From positions 1 to 64,000 of the forward strand of contig NZ_CP126271.1 in the NCBI RefSeq assembly GCF_003234655.2: 64,000 bases of DNA, read 5' to 3'. Below are positions 14,133-23,216 of the stretch, piece after piece. The position numbers were made by a program, and so were the translations under genes. Each line of letters opens with the position of its first letter. Within the stretch, counting starts at the first letter, position 1. Source of the DNA: Curtobacterium sp. MCLR17_007. Its GTDB lineage: Bacteria > Actinomycetota > Actinomycetes > Actinomycetales > Microbacteriaceae. The notes beneath the pieces are model-generated. The model did no database searches. It saw only the letters and a list, made by a program, of their open reading frames with translations, and was not told where the DNA came from.

Positions 14133-14170
14133 ACGACGCCCGCTGCACCGAGGGGGGCAGCGGGCGTCGT
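14133..14170 (-). terminator. Terminator of crgA
   Basis: ACGACGCCCGCTGC (14133-14146) pairs perfectly with GCAGCGGGCGTCGT (14157-14170) around a 10-nt loop, about 20 nt past the crgA stop on the minus strand. Confidence 0.8.
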
Positions 14171-14189
14171 TCGACGGTGCGGGCGGGGA

Positions 14190-14444
14190 TCAGCGCCAGC
14201 GCGTGGTCATCAGGAAGCCGACGAACATGATCCCGAAGCCGATCAGGATGTTCCACGAGTTGAGCGTGGGCACCGGCAGCGTGCCCTGGGAGATGTAGAA
14301 CACGATGACCCAGGCGAGCCCGATCAGCATGAAGCCGAACATGACCGGCTTGAACCACACGGGGTTGGGCTGGTCGCCCGCCGTGTCGACCGAGTCGGCT
14401 CGGGTCCTCCGGGCGGGCTTGGTGCGGTCCTTGTCCTTGGCCAT
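14190..14444 (-). CDS. crgA: Cell division protein CrgA
   Basis: Small membrane component of the actinobacterial divisome that coordinates septum placement and interacts with FtsZ-ring and peptidoglycan proteins. The 84-residue protein starts at ATG 14444 (MAKDKDRTKPARR), has a charged N-terminal third and two membrane helices: about 33-53 (PVMFGFMLIGLAWVIVFYI) and 60-80 (WNILIGFGIMFVGFLMTT), ending TTRWR. A longer frame to 14552 is a shadow. A TAGGAT hexamer at 14457-14452 is 7 nt before the ATG, so the message is probably leaderless. Position beside pabA/trpG and pknB is conserved. Confidence 0.95.
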   Translation of the reverse strand: MAKDKDRTKPARRTRADSVDTAGDQPNPVWFKPVMFGFMLIGLAWVIVFYISQGTLPVPTLNSWNILIGFGIMFVGFLMTTRWR

Positions 14445-14451
14445 GGCCGGT

Positions 14452-14457
14452 ATCCTA
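14452..14457 (-). promoter_or_regulatory. -10 box of crgA, leaderless spacing
   Basis: TAGGAT on the minus strand with 7 nt to the crgA ATG and no Shine-Dalgarno. Confidence 0.5.
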
Positions 14458-14526
14458 CCGTGAACACGTGTGTGGACGGGCCCCACAGAGCCTCCGCACG
14501 ACCCCCACGAGTACGGTGAACCGACC

Positions 14527-15171
14527 ATGACCAGGATCCTCGTCGTCGACAACTACGACAGCTTCGTGTACACCCTCAACGGCTACGTCCAGCAGCTCGG
14601 CGCCGAGACGGACGTCGTCCGCAACGACGCCTTCCCCGCGTCGGAGATCGCCGACCGGATCGCCGAGTACGACGGGGTGCTGCTGTCGCCCGGCCCCGGA
14701 ACCCCCGCTGACGCCGGAGTGTCGATCGCGACCGTGCGCGCGGCCATCGACGTCGACAAGCCACTGCTGGGCGTGTGCCTCGGCCACCAGGCCATCGCCG
14801 AGGCCCTCGGCGCGACCGTCACGCATGCCGAAGAGCTCATGCACGGGAAGACCTCGCAGGTCGACCACGACGACAGTGCGCTGTTCACGGGTGTCCCGCA
14901 CCCCTTCACCGCGACGCGGTACCACTCGCTGGCGATCGTCGACGGCACGGTGCCGGACGAGCTCACGGTGACGGCCCGGACCGAGGGCGGCGTCATCATG
15001 GGTGTCCAGCACCAGGACGCCCCCGTCTACGGCGTGCAGTTCCACCCCGAGTCGGTCCTGACCGAAGGCGGCTACCGGATGGTGGGCAACTGGCTCGAGA
15101 CAGCCGGACTGTCCGGTGCCGCCGAGCGCGCGGCGGGCCTCGGCCCGCTCATCGCCACGCGCCGCGACTGA
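14527..15171 (+). CDS. pabA: Glutamine amidotransferase subunit, aminodeoxychorismate/anthranilate synthase
   Basis: Class I glutamine amidotransferase that supplies ammonia to a chorismate-using synthase, for p-aminobenzoate (folate) or anthranilate (tryptophan). The 214-residue protein starts at ATG 14527 (MTRILVVDNYDSFVYTL). The catalytic triad is Cys84 in GVCLGHQ, His173 and Glu175 in QFHPES. Oxyanion motif LLSPGPGTP is at 52-60. Sequence cannot separate PabA from TrpG; in Actinobacteria a single origin-proximal copy may serve both. A TACGGT hexamer at 14512-14517 lies 9 nt before the ATG, implying a leader of only two or three bases. Divergent from crgA. Confidence 0.93.
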   Translation: MTRILVVDNYDSFVYTLNGYVQQLGAETDVVRNDAFPASEIADRIAEYDGVLLSPGPGTPADAGVSIATVRAAIDVDKPLLGVCLGHQAIAEALGATVTHAEELMHGKTSQVDHDDSALFTGVPHPFTATRYHSLAIVDGTVPDELTVTARTEGGVIMGVQHQDAPVYGVQFHPESVLTEGGYRMVGNWLETAGLSGAAERAAGLGPLIATRRD

Positions 15172-15213
15172 CGGACCGAACCGGCGCTGGCGGTGACGTG
15201 ACCGGCCGTCGGA

Positions 15214-15248
15214 CAGGAGGCCCGTGGCGGTCGGCCGCGGGCCTCCTG
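15214..15248. repeat. Palindromic repeat copy B, bidirectional terminator
   Basis: CAGGAGGCCCG (15214-15224) pairs with CGGGCCTCCTG (15238-15248) between the convergent pabA and pknB genes. It is a variant of the GGACGGGAGGCCCG family, and probably ends both transcripts. Confidence 0.75.
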
Positions 15249-15290
15249 GTCGGCGGATGCCGAGGCCACGGCGTCGCACCGATCGGTGGG

Positions 15291-17102
15291 TCAGTTGCCG
15301 TCGTCGCCGCCGTCGCCACCGGTGCCGCCACTGTCGCCGCCGCCCTGGGCGGGCGCCTGCGTCGGGGGTGAGGTGGGTCGGGCTGACGCGGCGCAGTAGG
15401 TCAGCACGACGGTGCTGCCCTGGGCGATGTCACCGGCTGGCTGGTCCTGCTGGACCACGAGACCACCGATGCAGGTGTACGACGCCTGCTGGCGGACCGT
15501 GAGCCCCAGGTTGGCGAGTGTCTGGTTCGCCGTCGCGATCGGCTGCTGCGAGACGTCCGGCAGCTGGACCATGCCGTTCGACACGCGCAGGTTCACGACC
15601 GTGCCCTTGGTCAGCGAGGTGTTGGCAGCCGGGTCAGTGCTGAGGACCGTGCCCTCGGGCACGGACGGCGAGTAGTCGGTGTTGATCGCCCCGACCTCGA
15701 AGCCGGCGGCCTTGAGCGCGTTCTGGGCGGCGTCCTGGGCCTGGTTGGCCACGTCGGGCACGTTCACCTGCTCCGGCCCCAGCGAGACGACCACGCGGAC
15801 GTTCTGTTTGCGGGCGACGTTCGTGCCGGACCCGGGTTCGGTGCGGATCACCGTGCCCTTGTCGACGTCGTCGGAGTTCTCGTCGACGCGGACCGGCACC
15901 AGGTCCTTCTGGTCGAACACCTTCTCTGCGGAGGACCAGGCGGCTCCCACGACGTTCGGCACACTGACCGAGGACGACACCGGGGCCTGTCCGGGCTGCA
16001 GGTTCGCGACCCAGAAGACCACACCCGCGATCACGGCGATCGTCAGCAGGATGCCGACCCAGATCCACGCGACCGGGGGGCGGTTCTGCGTGCGCTGGGG
16101 GCGGTGCTCCTGGGTGTCGTCGAGTTCTCGGAAGGCGACTTCCGGGTTGGAGGTCGTCCGGGGGTTCACGCCGAAGAGCATCGTCGAGGCGTCGTTCGCG
16201 CGCTGCTGCTGCAGCTTCCGGGTGGAGGCGGGGACCTGTCCGGCTCCGGCTTGTTCGAGGTCGCGTCGGAACTCGGCTGCGTTCTGGAAGCGACGGGTCC
16301 GGTCCTTGACCAGGGCGTGCAGCGTGACCGCGTCGATCGCCGGCGACACCGACGGCGTGATCGTCGAGGGTGGGACGGGCTGCTCACTGACGTGCTGGTA
16401 CGCGACCGCAACGGGCGAGTCGCCGAGGAACGGCGGGCGACCGGTGAGCAGCTCGAACAGGACGATGCCTGTCGAGTAGAGGTCGGTGCGCGCGTCGACG
16501 GTCTCGCCGCGGGCCTGCTCCGGCGAGAAGTACGACGCGGTACCGAGGATCGACGTGGTCTGCGCGACCGTGGCGGAGGTGTCGGTGATGGCCCGGGCGA
16601 TGCCGAAGTCCATCACCTTGACCTGGCCGGTCTGCGTGACCATGACGTTGGCGGGCTTGATGTCGCGGTGCACGACACCCGCGCGGTGCGAGTACTCGAG
16701 CGCGGTCAGGATGCCGCTGGTGATGCGGACGGCTTCGTCGGACTCGACCGGGCCGTCGCCGATGACGTCGCTGAGGGGGCGGCCCTCGACGAACTCCATC
16801 ACGATGTACGGGACCTGGACCTCGGCACCGGAGGTCTCGGTCACGGTCTCTTCGCCGGCGTCGTAGACGCGGACGATGGTCGGGTGCGCCATGCGGGCCG
16901 CTGCCTGGGCTTCCTGACGGAAGCGGGTGCGGAACGCGGGGTCGTTGGCCAGGCTCGGCTTGAGGAGCTTGACGGCGACGCGGCGGCCGAGGCGCGTGTC
17001 CTGCCCGACGTGCACAGTAGCCATCCCGCCACGACCGATGACGTCACCGATCTCGTACCGGTTGGCGAGGAGCGTGATCCCCGCGGTCACACCTTCTGGC
17101 AC
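15291..17102 (-). CDS. pknB: Serine/threonine protein kinase PknB with PASTA domains
   Basis: Transmembrane kinase that senses cell-wall muropeptides or lipid II outside and phosphorylates growth and division proteins inside. The 603-residue protein starts at GTG 17102 with GGAGGAG upstream. Kinase motifs: Gly-rich loop GRGGMATV (23-30), Lys45 (VAVK), HRDIKPAN with Asp147, DFG at 165-167. A juxtamembrane stretch (290-340) is followed by one membrane helix (about 343-366) and three PASTA repeats (about 378-580); the tail is Gly/Asp-rich. Mycobacterial PknB has four PASTA units. Last gene of the envelope-signalling operon, separated from pknA by 117 nt. Confidence 0.96.
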   Translation of the reverse strand: MPEGVTAGITLLANRYEIGDVIGRGGMATVHVGQDTRLGRRVAVKLLKPSLANDPAFRTRFRQEAQAAARMAHPTIVRVYDAGEETVTETSGAEVQVPYIVMEFVEGRPLSDVIGDGPVESDEAVRITSGILTALEYSHRAGVVHRDIKPANVMVTQTGQVKVMDFGIARAITDTSATVAQTTSILGTASYFSPEQARGETVDARTDLYSTGIVLFELLTGRPPFLGDSPVAVAYQHVSEQPVPPSTITPSVSPAIDAVTLHALVKDRTRRFQNAAEFRRDLEQAGAGQVPASTRKLQQQRANDASTMLFGVNPRTTSNPEVAFRELDDTQEHRPQRTQNRPPVAWIWVGILLTIAVIAGVVFWVANLQPGQAPVSSSVSVPNVVGAAWSSAEKVFDQKDLVPVRVDENSDDVDKGTVIRTEPGSGTNVARKQNVRVVVSLGPEQVNVPDVANQAQDAAQNALKAAGFEVGAINTDYSPSVPEGTVLSTDPAANTSLTKGTVVNLRVSNGMVQLPDVSQQPIATANQTLANLGLTVRQQASYTCIGGLVVQQDQPAGDIAQGSTVVLTYCAASARPTSPPTQAPAQGGGDSGGTGGDGGDDGN

Positions 17103-17219
17103 GTACTCCTCCGAATGTCCGTCGGGGGCAAGTGTACGACAGGGCTCCCTGGTGAGACGCTGGCGGCGAGGCCGTCCACCCCAACCGTTACCGGAACGGT
17201 GTGGACGGCCCCGCGGTGC

Positions 17220-18953
17220 TCAGTTGCCGTCCTGCGGGCCGCCCGTCTGGGTCGGGTTGCTCGTCGGGTCGTCGGAGGGCTGCTGCACGGTCCACGTCGC
17301 CGTGGCTGCGTCGGACGCCTCGGACGCCGCCAGGGACCCGCACGTGACGGTGTACGTGAACGACACCTCGGAACCCGCGGCGTCGGCCTGGATGTTCACG
17401 GCGGTGGACGTCGTGTCGCCCGACGTGGCGCCCGAGCTGTCCTTGCCGCCGGTGACGGTCCACGAGTACTTGCTGACCGTGTACCCGGTCGGGCAGGTCG
17501 CGGCCGACCAGCTGAAGGTCACCGCGCCGCTCGACGAGACCGTGCCCGCACTCGGGGTGTTCGGCTTGTTGACCGTCGGCGGTGCCGTGTACTCGCGGAT
17601 CGTGATGACGGTCCCCGGGGCGACGCTCCCGGTCGGGGTGAGCGACTGCACGGTGTTCGCCGCGTCGGCGGACGGTGCGGTGTCGCCGTCCTCCACCGTC
17701 GACTCGAGGCCGAGGGCACGCAGGGCGGCCTGGACTTCGGAGGTGTTGCGTCCGAGGTAGTCGCTCTGGTTCAGCACGACGCGCTCGGGTGTGGGTGTCT
17801 GGCTCGGCGTCTTGCTCGGCGGTGGCGGCGTCGAGCTCGTCGAGGCGCTCGGAGCCGGGTCTGCGTCGCCGTTCGCGAAGGCGAAGGCGGCGATGACGGC
17901 ACCGGCGACCACGAGGACCCCGGCGGCGACCACCCACCAGATCCAGGCGCGCTTCTTCTTCGGTTCGTCGTCCTCGGCGGTGGCCGCGGAGGTCGGCGTG
18001 CGGGGTCCGCCGCCGACGGCACTGCCCGCCTGGGTGCCGAGCAGGGCCGTGGCCGCGTCGTTGCCCTGGGGCGGGTTGAACGCGACGGTGCCGGCCCCGC
18101 CGAGGGCGGGGACCGCGACCGTGGCCGCTGCGACGTCGCCTCGACGGAGCGCCTGCGCCGCGCGGGCCAGGTTCGCCGCGGTGGCGGGTCGGTCGGCGGG
18201 CTTCTTCGCGATGCAGGACATCACCAGGGCCGCGACCGGCTCGGGGATGTCGCCCGGCAGCGCCGGGGGCTGCTCGTTGATGTGCGCCATCGCGATCGCG
18301 ACCTGCGACTCGCCCGTGAAGGGACGGCGTCCGGCCAGGCACTCGTACGCGACGATGCCGAGCGAGTAGACGTCGGTCGACGGGGACGCCGGGTGACCGC
18401 TCGCCTGCTCCGGCGAGAGGTACTGCACGGTGCCCATGACCTGGCCGGTCGCGGTGAGCGGGACCTGGTCGGCGATGCGTGCGATGCCGAAGTCGGTGAT
18501 CTTGACGCGACCGTCCGGCGTGATCAGCAGGTTGCCCGGCTTGATGTCACGGTGGACCAGGCCGACGGCGTGGGCGGCCTGCAGCGCGTTCGCGGTCTGC
18601 GCGACGATGTCGAGGACCTTGTCGACGGGCAGCGTGTGCTCGCGCTCGATCATGGTCGAGAGCGCCTCGCCGGGGACGAGCTCCATCACGAGGTAGGCGC
18701 TGCCGTCCTCTTCGCCGTAGTCGAAGACGTTGGCGATGCCCTCGTGGTTGACGAGCGCGGCGTGCCGGGCCTCGGCGCGGAAGCGCTCGAGGAACCCGGG
18801 GTCGCCGAGGTACTCGTCCTTGAGGATCTTGAGTGCGACGGTCCGGCCGATGACCAGGTCGGTCGCCTGCCAGACCTCGCCCATGCCGCCGATGGCGACG
18901 CGGGACGAGAGTTGGTACCGCCCACCGAAGGTGAGTCCGCTGGTGGGTCTCAT
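17220..18953 (-). CDS. pknA: Serine/threonine protein kinase PknA-like with an extracellular domain
   Basis: Membrane kinase of the growth-control operon. Translation starts at ATG 18953, which overlaps the pbpA stop (ATGA), giving 577 residues. The kinase domain has Lys42 (VALK), HRDIKPGN with Asp136 and DFG at 154-156. A Pro/Ala linker precedes the membrane helix (about 336-360). Outside are a Ser/Thr/Pro stalk (362-388), one PASTA-like unit (390-455) and a fibronectin-III-like beta domain (about 462-557) containing two Cys. The single PASTA plus FN3-like ectodomain is unlike mycobacterial PknA, which has almost no extracellular part. Confidence 0.93.
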   Translation of the reverse strand: MRPTSGLTFGGRYQLSSRVAIGGMGEVWQATDLVIGRTVALKILKDEYLGDPGFLERFRAEARHAALVNHEGIANVFDYGEEDGSAYLVMELVPGEALSTMIEREHTLPVDKVLDIVAQTANALQAAHAVGLVHRDIKPGNLLITPDGRVKITDFGIARIADQVPLTATGQVMGTVQYLSPEQASGHPASPSTDVYSLGIVAYECLAGRRPFTGESQVAIAMAHINEQPPALPGDIPEPVAALVMSCIAKKPADRPATAANLARAAQALRRGDVAAATVAVPALGGAGTVAFNPPQGNDAATALLGTQAGSAVGGGPRTPTSAATAEDDEPKKKRAWIWWVVAAGVLVVAGAVIAAFAFANGDADPAPSASTSSTPPPPSKTPSQTPTPERVVLNQSDYLGRNTSEVQAALRALGLESTVEDGDTAPSADAANTVQSLTPTGSVAPGTVITIREYTAPPTVNKPNTPSAGTVSSSGAVTFSWSAATCPTGYTVSKYSWTVTGGKDSSGATSGDTTSTAVNIQADAAGSEVSFTYTVTCGSLAASEASDAATATWTVQQPSDDPTSNPTQTGGPQDGN

Positions 18954-20404
18954 TTGTTCAGCACCGCCTCCATGACGTTCTTCGCGATCGGGGCCGCGAC
19001 CGAGTTGCCGACGCCGGACTGTCCGAGTCCGCCACCGTTGCCCACGACGACCGCCACAGCGACCTCCGGGTCCTTCGCGGGCGCGAACCCGGTGAACCAC
19101 AGCGTGTAGGGGTCGCCCGTGCCGCCCTCGGCGGTCCCGGTCTTGCCGGCGACGTCGACCCCGTCGATCTTCGCATTGGTTCCGGTCCCCGCGCTCACGA
19201 CGCTCTGCATCGCCTCGGTCAGGTCGGATGACTCGGACGAGGACAGGGGGTCGCTGTACTGCTTCGGGGTGAAGGACTCGACGGTCTTCAGGTCGCTCGT
19301 GGTGATCGAGTCGATGAGCGACGGCTGCATGACCGACCCACCGTTCGCGATGCCGGCCGAGACCATCGCCATCTGCAGCGGCGAGACACGGACGCTCGCC
19401 TGGCCGAACGAGCTCAGCATCAGCTGGGCGGTCGAGTCGACGTTCGGGTACTGGCTGGCCGTGGCCTTCATCGGGACGTCGATGGCGTCGCCGAACCCGT
19501 ACTTGTCCGCCATCGCCTTGATCGTGCTGTACCCGAGCTTCTGCCCGAGCTCGGCGAACGGGATGTTGCACGAGTACTGGATGGCGGTGCGCAGCTTGAC
19601 GGTGTCCCCGCCGCCGCACGAGCCGCCCTCGGCGTTGTTGATGTACGTGCTCGTACCGGGCAGCTGCAGGCGCGAGGGGTTCGGGAACTCGGAGTCGAGG
19701 TCGTACTTGCCGCCCTCGAGTGCCGCGGACGCCACGATCAGCTTGAAGACCGATCCCGGCGTGTAGAGGTCTCCGCCGATGGCGCGGTTCTGCAGCGGGG
19801 TCGGCGTCTGGTTCAGCAGGGCGTCGTACTGCGCCTTGACGTTCCCGGTGTCGTGCGACGTCAGGGAGTTCGGGTCGTAGTCCGGCTTGGACACCATCGC
19901 CAGGATCTTGCCCGTCTTGGGCTGGATCGCGACGACGGCACCCGTGTTCGACCCGAGGGCGTCGTACGCGGCCTGTTGCACGTCCGGGTCGATGGTCAGG
20001 TTGACGTTGTCGCCCTGCACGTCCTGTCCGGTGAGGATCGAGTTGAGGTTCTGGAAGAACGAGTCGTCGGAGTTGCCGGACAGCACGGTGTTCTCGGCGC
20101 TCTCGATCCCCGTGTTGCCCTGGCCGATCGTGAAGTACCCCGTCACCGCCGAGTACAGGGCGCCGTTGGCGTACTTGCGCTGGTACTTGTACTGGTCGTC
20201 GACGGCGGTGGACTCGGCGATCGGCGTGCCGTTCACCAGGATGGCGCCGCGCTTGTTCGAGTAGCTGTCGAGGATCGTGCGCGAGTTGCGCGAGTCGGCG
20301 CGCAGGGAGTCGGCCGCGAAGAACTGGATCGAGGTCGTCGACACGAAGAGTGCGACGAACATGAGCACGACGACGGTGGAGACGCCGCGGAGCTGCCGTT
20401 TCAT
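18950..20404 (-). CDS. pbpA: Penicillin-binding protein 2 family transpeptidase PbpA
   Basis: Cross-links peptidoglycan during growth or septation and works with the SEDS glycosyltransferase encoded just upstream. The 484-residue protein has an N-terminal membrane anchor (about 7-30), a dimerisation-type domain, and the transpeptidase domain with catalytic Ser218 in SVFK (218-221), SCN at 278-280 and KTG at 421-423. Its ATG overlaps the rodA stop by 4 nt and its own stop overlaps the pknA start by 4 nt, so these genes are translationally coupled. Confidence 0.97.
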   Translation of the reverse strand: MKRQLRGVSTVVVLMFVALFVSTTSIQFFAADSLRADSRNSRTILDSYSNKRGAILVNGTPIAESTAVDDQYKYQRKYANGALYSAVTGYFTIGQGNTGIESAENTVLSGNSDDSFFQNLNSILTGQDVQGDNVNLTIDPDVQQAAYDALGSNTGAVVAIQPKTGKILAMVSKPDYDPNSLTSHDTGNVKAQYDALLNQTPTPLQNRAIGGDLYTPGSVFKLIVASAALEGGKYDLDSEFPNPSRLQLPGTSTYINNAEGGSCGGGDTVKLRTAIQYSCNIPFAELGQKLGYSTIKAMADKYGFGDAIDVPMKATASQYPNVDSTAQLMLSSFGQASVRVSPLQMAMVSAGIANGGSVMQPSLIDSITTSDLKTVESFTPKQYSDPLSSSESSDLTEAMQSVVSAGTGTNAKIDGVDVAGKTGTAEGGTGDPYTLWFTGFAPAKDPEVAVAVVVGNGGGLGQSGVGNSVAAPIAKNVMEAVLNK

Positions 20405-21849
20405 CGACGCTCCTTCCTGGTCCGCCCGCGCGCGGCCTTCCGGTCGGCGGCGCTCGGGCCACCGCGCTCGGACAGGACACGCTGTTCTGCGGGGATGGAG
20501 TCGGTCAGCCGCAGCAGCATCGCCGCGATGATCCAGTTCGCCACCAGGGACGAACCACCGGCGGCCATGAACGGTGTCGTCAGACCGGTGACCGGGATGA
20601 TCCGGGTGATGCCGCCGACGACGACGAAGACCTGCAGCGCGATCGTGAAGCCGAAGCCGATGCCGAGCAGCTTGCCGAAGTCGTCCTGCGCCATGAAGCC
20701 CACGCGGATGCCGCGGGAGACCAGCACGATGAACAGCGCGAGGATGGCGAAGACCCCGATGAGCCCGAGTTCCTCACCGAGGGACGCGATGATGTAGTCC
20801 GCGTTGGCGACCGGGGTGATGTAGGGCCGACCCTGGCCGAGGCCGGTGCCCGTGATGCCGCCGTTCGCGAACCCGAACAGACCGTTCACCAGCTGGTAGC
20901 TGGCCTGGGTGTCGGCGTAGTACACCGAGTTGGCGAAGGGGTTGAGCCACTGCTCGAACCGCCCCTGGACGTACTCGAGCACGCTCGCCGCCGCGAGGGC
21001 ACCGCCGACGAACAGCGCCAGACCGATGAGCACCCAGCTGAGGCGACCGGTCGCGACGTAGATCATGACGAGGAACAGCCCGAAGTACAGCAGCGCCGTG
21101 CCGAGGTCGCGCTGGAACACCAGCACGCTCATCGCGACGCCCCACACGATCAGGATCGGGCCGAGATCGCGCGCACGCGGGAACGTCATGCCGAGGAACT
21201 TCCGGCCGACGATCGACAGGCTGTCGCGCGCCGTCACCAGGTAGCCGGCGAAGAACAGCGCCATCGTGATCTTCGCGAGTTCGCCGGGTTGGAACGAGAA
21301 CGGTCCGAGCTTGATCCAGACGCGGGCACCACCGACGTTCAGCCCGATGCCGGGCAGCATCGGCAGGAGCAGCAGCACGATCGTCAGGAACATGAAGATG
21401 TACCGGTACCGCTGCAGGAACCGGTGGTTCTTCACGAGGACGACCGTCAGGATGGCGAACACCATCGCCAGCAGGGTCCAGACGATCTGCTTCACGCCGA
21501 TCGCGTCCCAGCCGGTCAGTGACTTGTGTACGTCGATGCGGTAGATCTCGGCGATCCCGATGCCGTTGAGCACGAGTGCGACGGGGAGGATGAACGGGTC
21601 GGCGTTCTTCGCGACCACGCGCAGCACGATGTGCATGACGAGCGCCAGGCCGAGGATCGTCGACCCGGCCCAGAGCACCGACGTGTCGAACAGACGCCCC
21701 TTGGTGCCGAGCTCGACGAGGACCATCGCGCCGGCGCAGATGCCGCACGCGATGACGAGCAGCACGAGTTCGAGGTTCCGCGCCCGTGCGGGTTCGCGGA
21801 GCTTGATCGTGATCGCCTGGGTCAGCGACGGCGAGGTCGTCGCGGTCAC
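20401..21849 (-). CDS. rodA: FtsW/RodA/SpoVE (SEDS) peptidoglycan glycosyltransferase
   Basis: Polymerises lipid II into glycan strands in partnership with PbpA. Translation starts at GTG 21849, overlapping the pstP stop (GTGA), giving 482 residues. About twelve membrane helices are visible, with the SEDS signatures GLNVGGARVWIKLGPFSFQPGELAKI and the C-terminal segment GITRIIPVTGLTTPFMAAGGSSLVANW. The tail is basic (RKAARGRTRKERR). Frame remains open upstream within pstP but that is an out-of-frame shadow. Confidence 0.97.
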   Translation of the reverse strand: MTATTSPSLTQAITIKLREPARARNLELVLLVIACGICAGAMVLVELGTKGRLFDTSVLWAGSTILGLALVMHIVLRVVAKNADPFILPVALVLNGIGIAEIYRIDVHKSLTGWDAIGVKQIVWTLLAMVFAILTVVLVKNHRFLQRYRYIFMFLTIVLLLLPMLPGIGLNVGGARVWIKLGPFSFQPGELAKITMALFFAGYLVTARDSLSIVGRKFLGMTFPRARDLGPILIVWGVAMSVLVFQRDLGTALLYFGLFLVMIYVATGRLSWVLIGLALFVGGALAAASVLEYVQGRFEQWLNPFANSVYYADTQASYQLVNGLFGFANGGITGTGLGQGRPYITPVANADYIIASLGEELGLIGVFAILALFIVLVSRGIRVGFMAQDDFGKLLGIGFGFTIALQVFVVVGGITRIIPVTGLTTPFMAAGGSSLVANWIIAAMLLRLTDSIPAEQRVLSERGGPSAADRKAARGRTRKERR

Positions 21850-23210
21850 GGGGCTGCCCCGGACGAGGCGGACGGCGAGGGCGACGACGACCGCGACGGG
21901 CTCGGCGACGGCGAGGACGACGACCCGCCGGATCCACCCGTGCCGCTCTGGTCCTGTCCGGTCCGCGCCGCGGTGCGGAGCCGGCCGACGATGTCGCGCG
22001 CGTCGTCGAGCGACTGCGCGTTGATGGTGGAGCGCACGTTCTCCCTGGTGTACTCGGGCAGGTCGGCGACCTCGATGCCGGAGTCCTCGTACACGTCGGA
22101 CAGGGCGACCGGGCCGATCTGCTGCTGCACGCCCTTGTAGATCGCGACCTGGCCGCGGTCGGAGCCGACGTAGTAGTGGTCCTGCACGATCCTCCAGCCG
22201 AGGAACACGGCACCGACCAGTGCGGCGACGGCGAGCACGAGCGCGACGGTCCACGTGATGCGCCGGCGCACCCGGCGGCGGCGGTCCTCGGCGATGAGCT
22301 CGGCGAAGTACTGGTCGCTCTCGGGCTCGAAGTGCGAGTCCTCCGGAGCGGTCGTGACCTTGAGCGGGTGCAGCAGGATCGTGGGCAGGCGGATCGGCTT
22401 GCGGCCGGTCGACGCCTCGAAGGTCAGCGGTGCCGCGGCCGAGCCGACCGTGGTGGCCGCGTCGTCGTCGTCCTCGGTCGGAACGGCGTCGGTGACGTCC
22501 ATCGCCACGACGGTGACGTTGTCCGGAGCCCCGTGGTCGAGGGTCTCCTTGACGAGCCGCTGCGTGACCTGGTTGGCGTCCATCGTCGACGCCAGGGCGT
22601 GCCGGATCCGCTCCTCGGCCAGGTACGACGACAGCCCGTCGGAGCAGAGCAGCCACCGGTCGCCCGGGCGGATGTCCATGATCGCGGTGTCGACCTCGGG
22701 GGCCGCGTCGACGTCGCCGAGCACGCGCATCAGGACCGACCGACGCGGGTGCACCGCGGCTTCTTCCGGCGTGATGCGGCCGCTGTCGACCAGGCGCTGC
22801 ACGAACGTGTGGTCGGACGTGATCTGCTGGAGCTCGCCGTCACGGAAGCGGTAGATGCGCGAGTCGCCGATGTGCGCGATCGCGATCTGGTCGCCGACGC
22901 GGATCATCGCGCTGACGGTGGTGCCCATCCCCGTGAGTTCCTGGTGCTCGAACACCGTCTCGGTGATCAGCTGGTTCGCGGCGATGAGCGCGGACTGCAG
23001 CGCGAACTCGGCGTCGTGGGCGGAGGGGAACTCGCGGTCGACCTCGCGGATGCGCCGGATCGCGATGGCCGACGCGACGTCGCCGCCGGCGTGCCCGCCC
23101 ATGCCGTCCGCCACCGCGAAGAGGTGGGCCCCCGCGTAGCCGGAGTCCTGGTTGTTCGCGCGGATGCGCCCCACGTGGGACACAGCGGCGCTCAGCGTGC
23201 GAGCGGTCAT
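21846..23210 (-). CDS. pstP: PP2C-family serine/threonine phosphatase PstP
   Basis: Removes phosphates placed by PknA and PknB and so resets the pathway. The 454-residue protein has the metal-dependent PP2C domain (about 5-240) with the acid metal ligands in NNQDSGY (19-25) and DGMGGHAGGD (35-44), and ends that domain with DGLSSYL and DNVTVVAMDV. One membrane helix lies at about 318-342. The extracellular part (345-454) ends in a Ser/Pro/Gly-rich low-complexity tail, longer than in mycobacteria. It starts 6 nt downstream of fhaB. Confidence 0.96.
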   Translation of the reverse strand: MTARTLSAAVSHVGRIRANNQDSGYAGAHLFAVADGMGGHAGGDVASAIAIRRIREVDREFPSAHDAEFALQSALIAANQLITETVFEHQELTGMGTTVSAMIRVGDQIAIAHIGDSRIYRFRDGELQQITSDHTFVQRLVDSGRITPEEAAVHPRRSVLMRVLGDVDAAPEVDTAIMDIRPGDRWLLCSDGLSSYLAEERIRHALASTMDANQVTQRLVKETLDHGAPDNVTVVAMDVTDAVPTEDDDDAATTVGSAAAPLTFEASTGRKPIRLPTILLHPLKVTTAPEDSHFEPESDQYFAELIAEDRRRRVRRRITWTVALVLAVAALVGAVFLGWRIVQDHYYVGSDRGQVAIYKGVQQQIGPVALSDVYEDSGIEVADLPEYTRENVRSTINAQSLDDARDIVGRLRTAARTGQDQSGTGGSGGSSSSPSPSPSRSSSPSPSASSGAAP

Positions 23211-23216
23211 CCGGGC

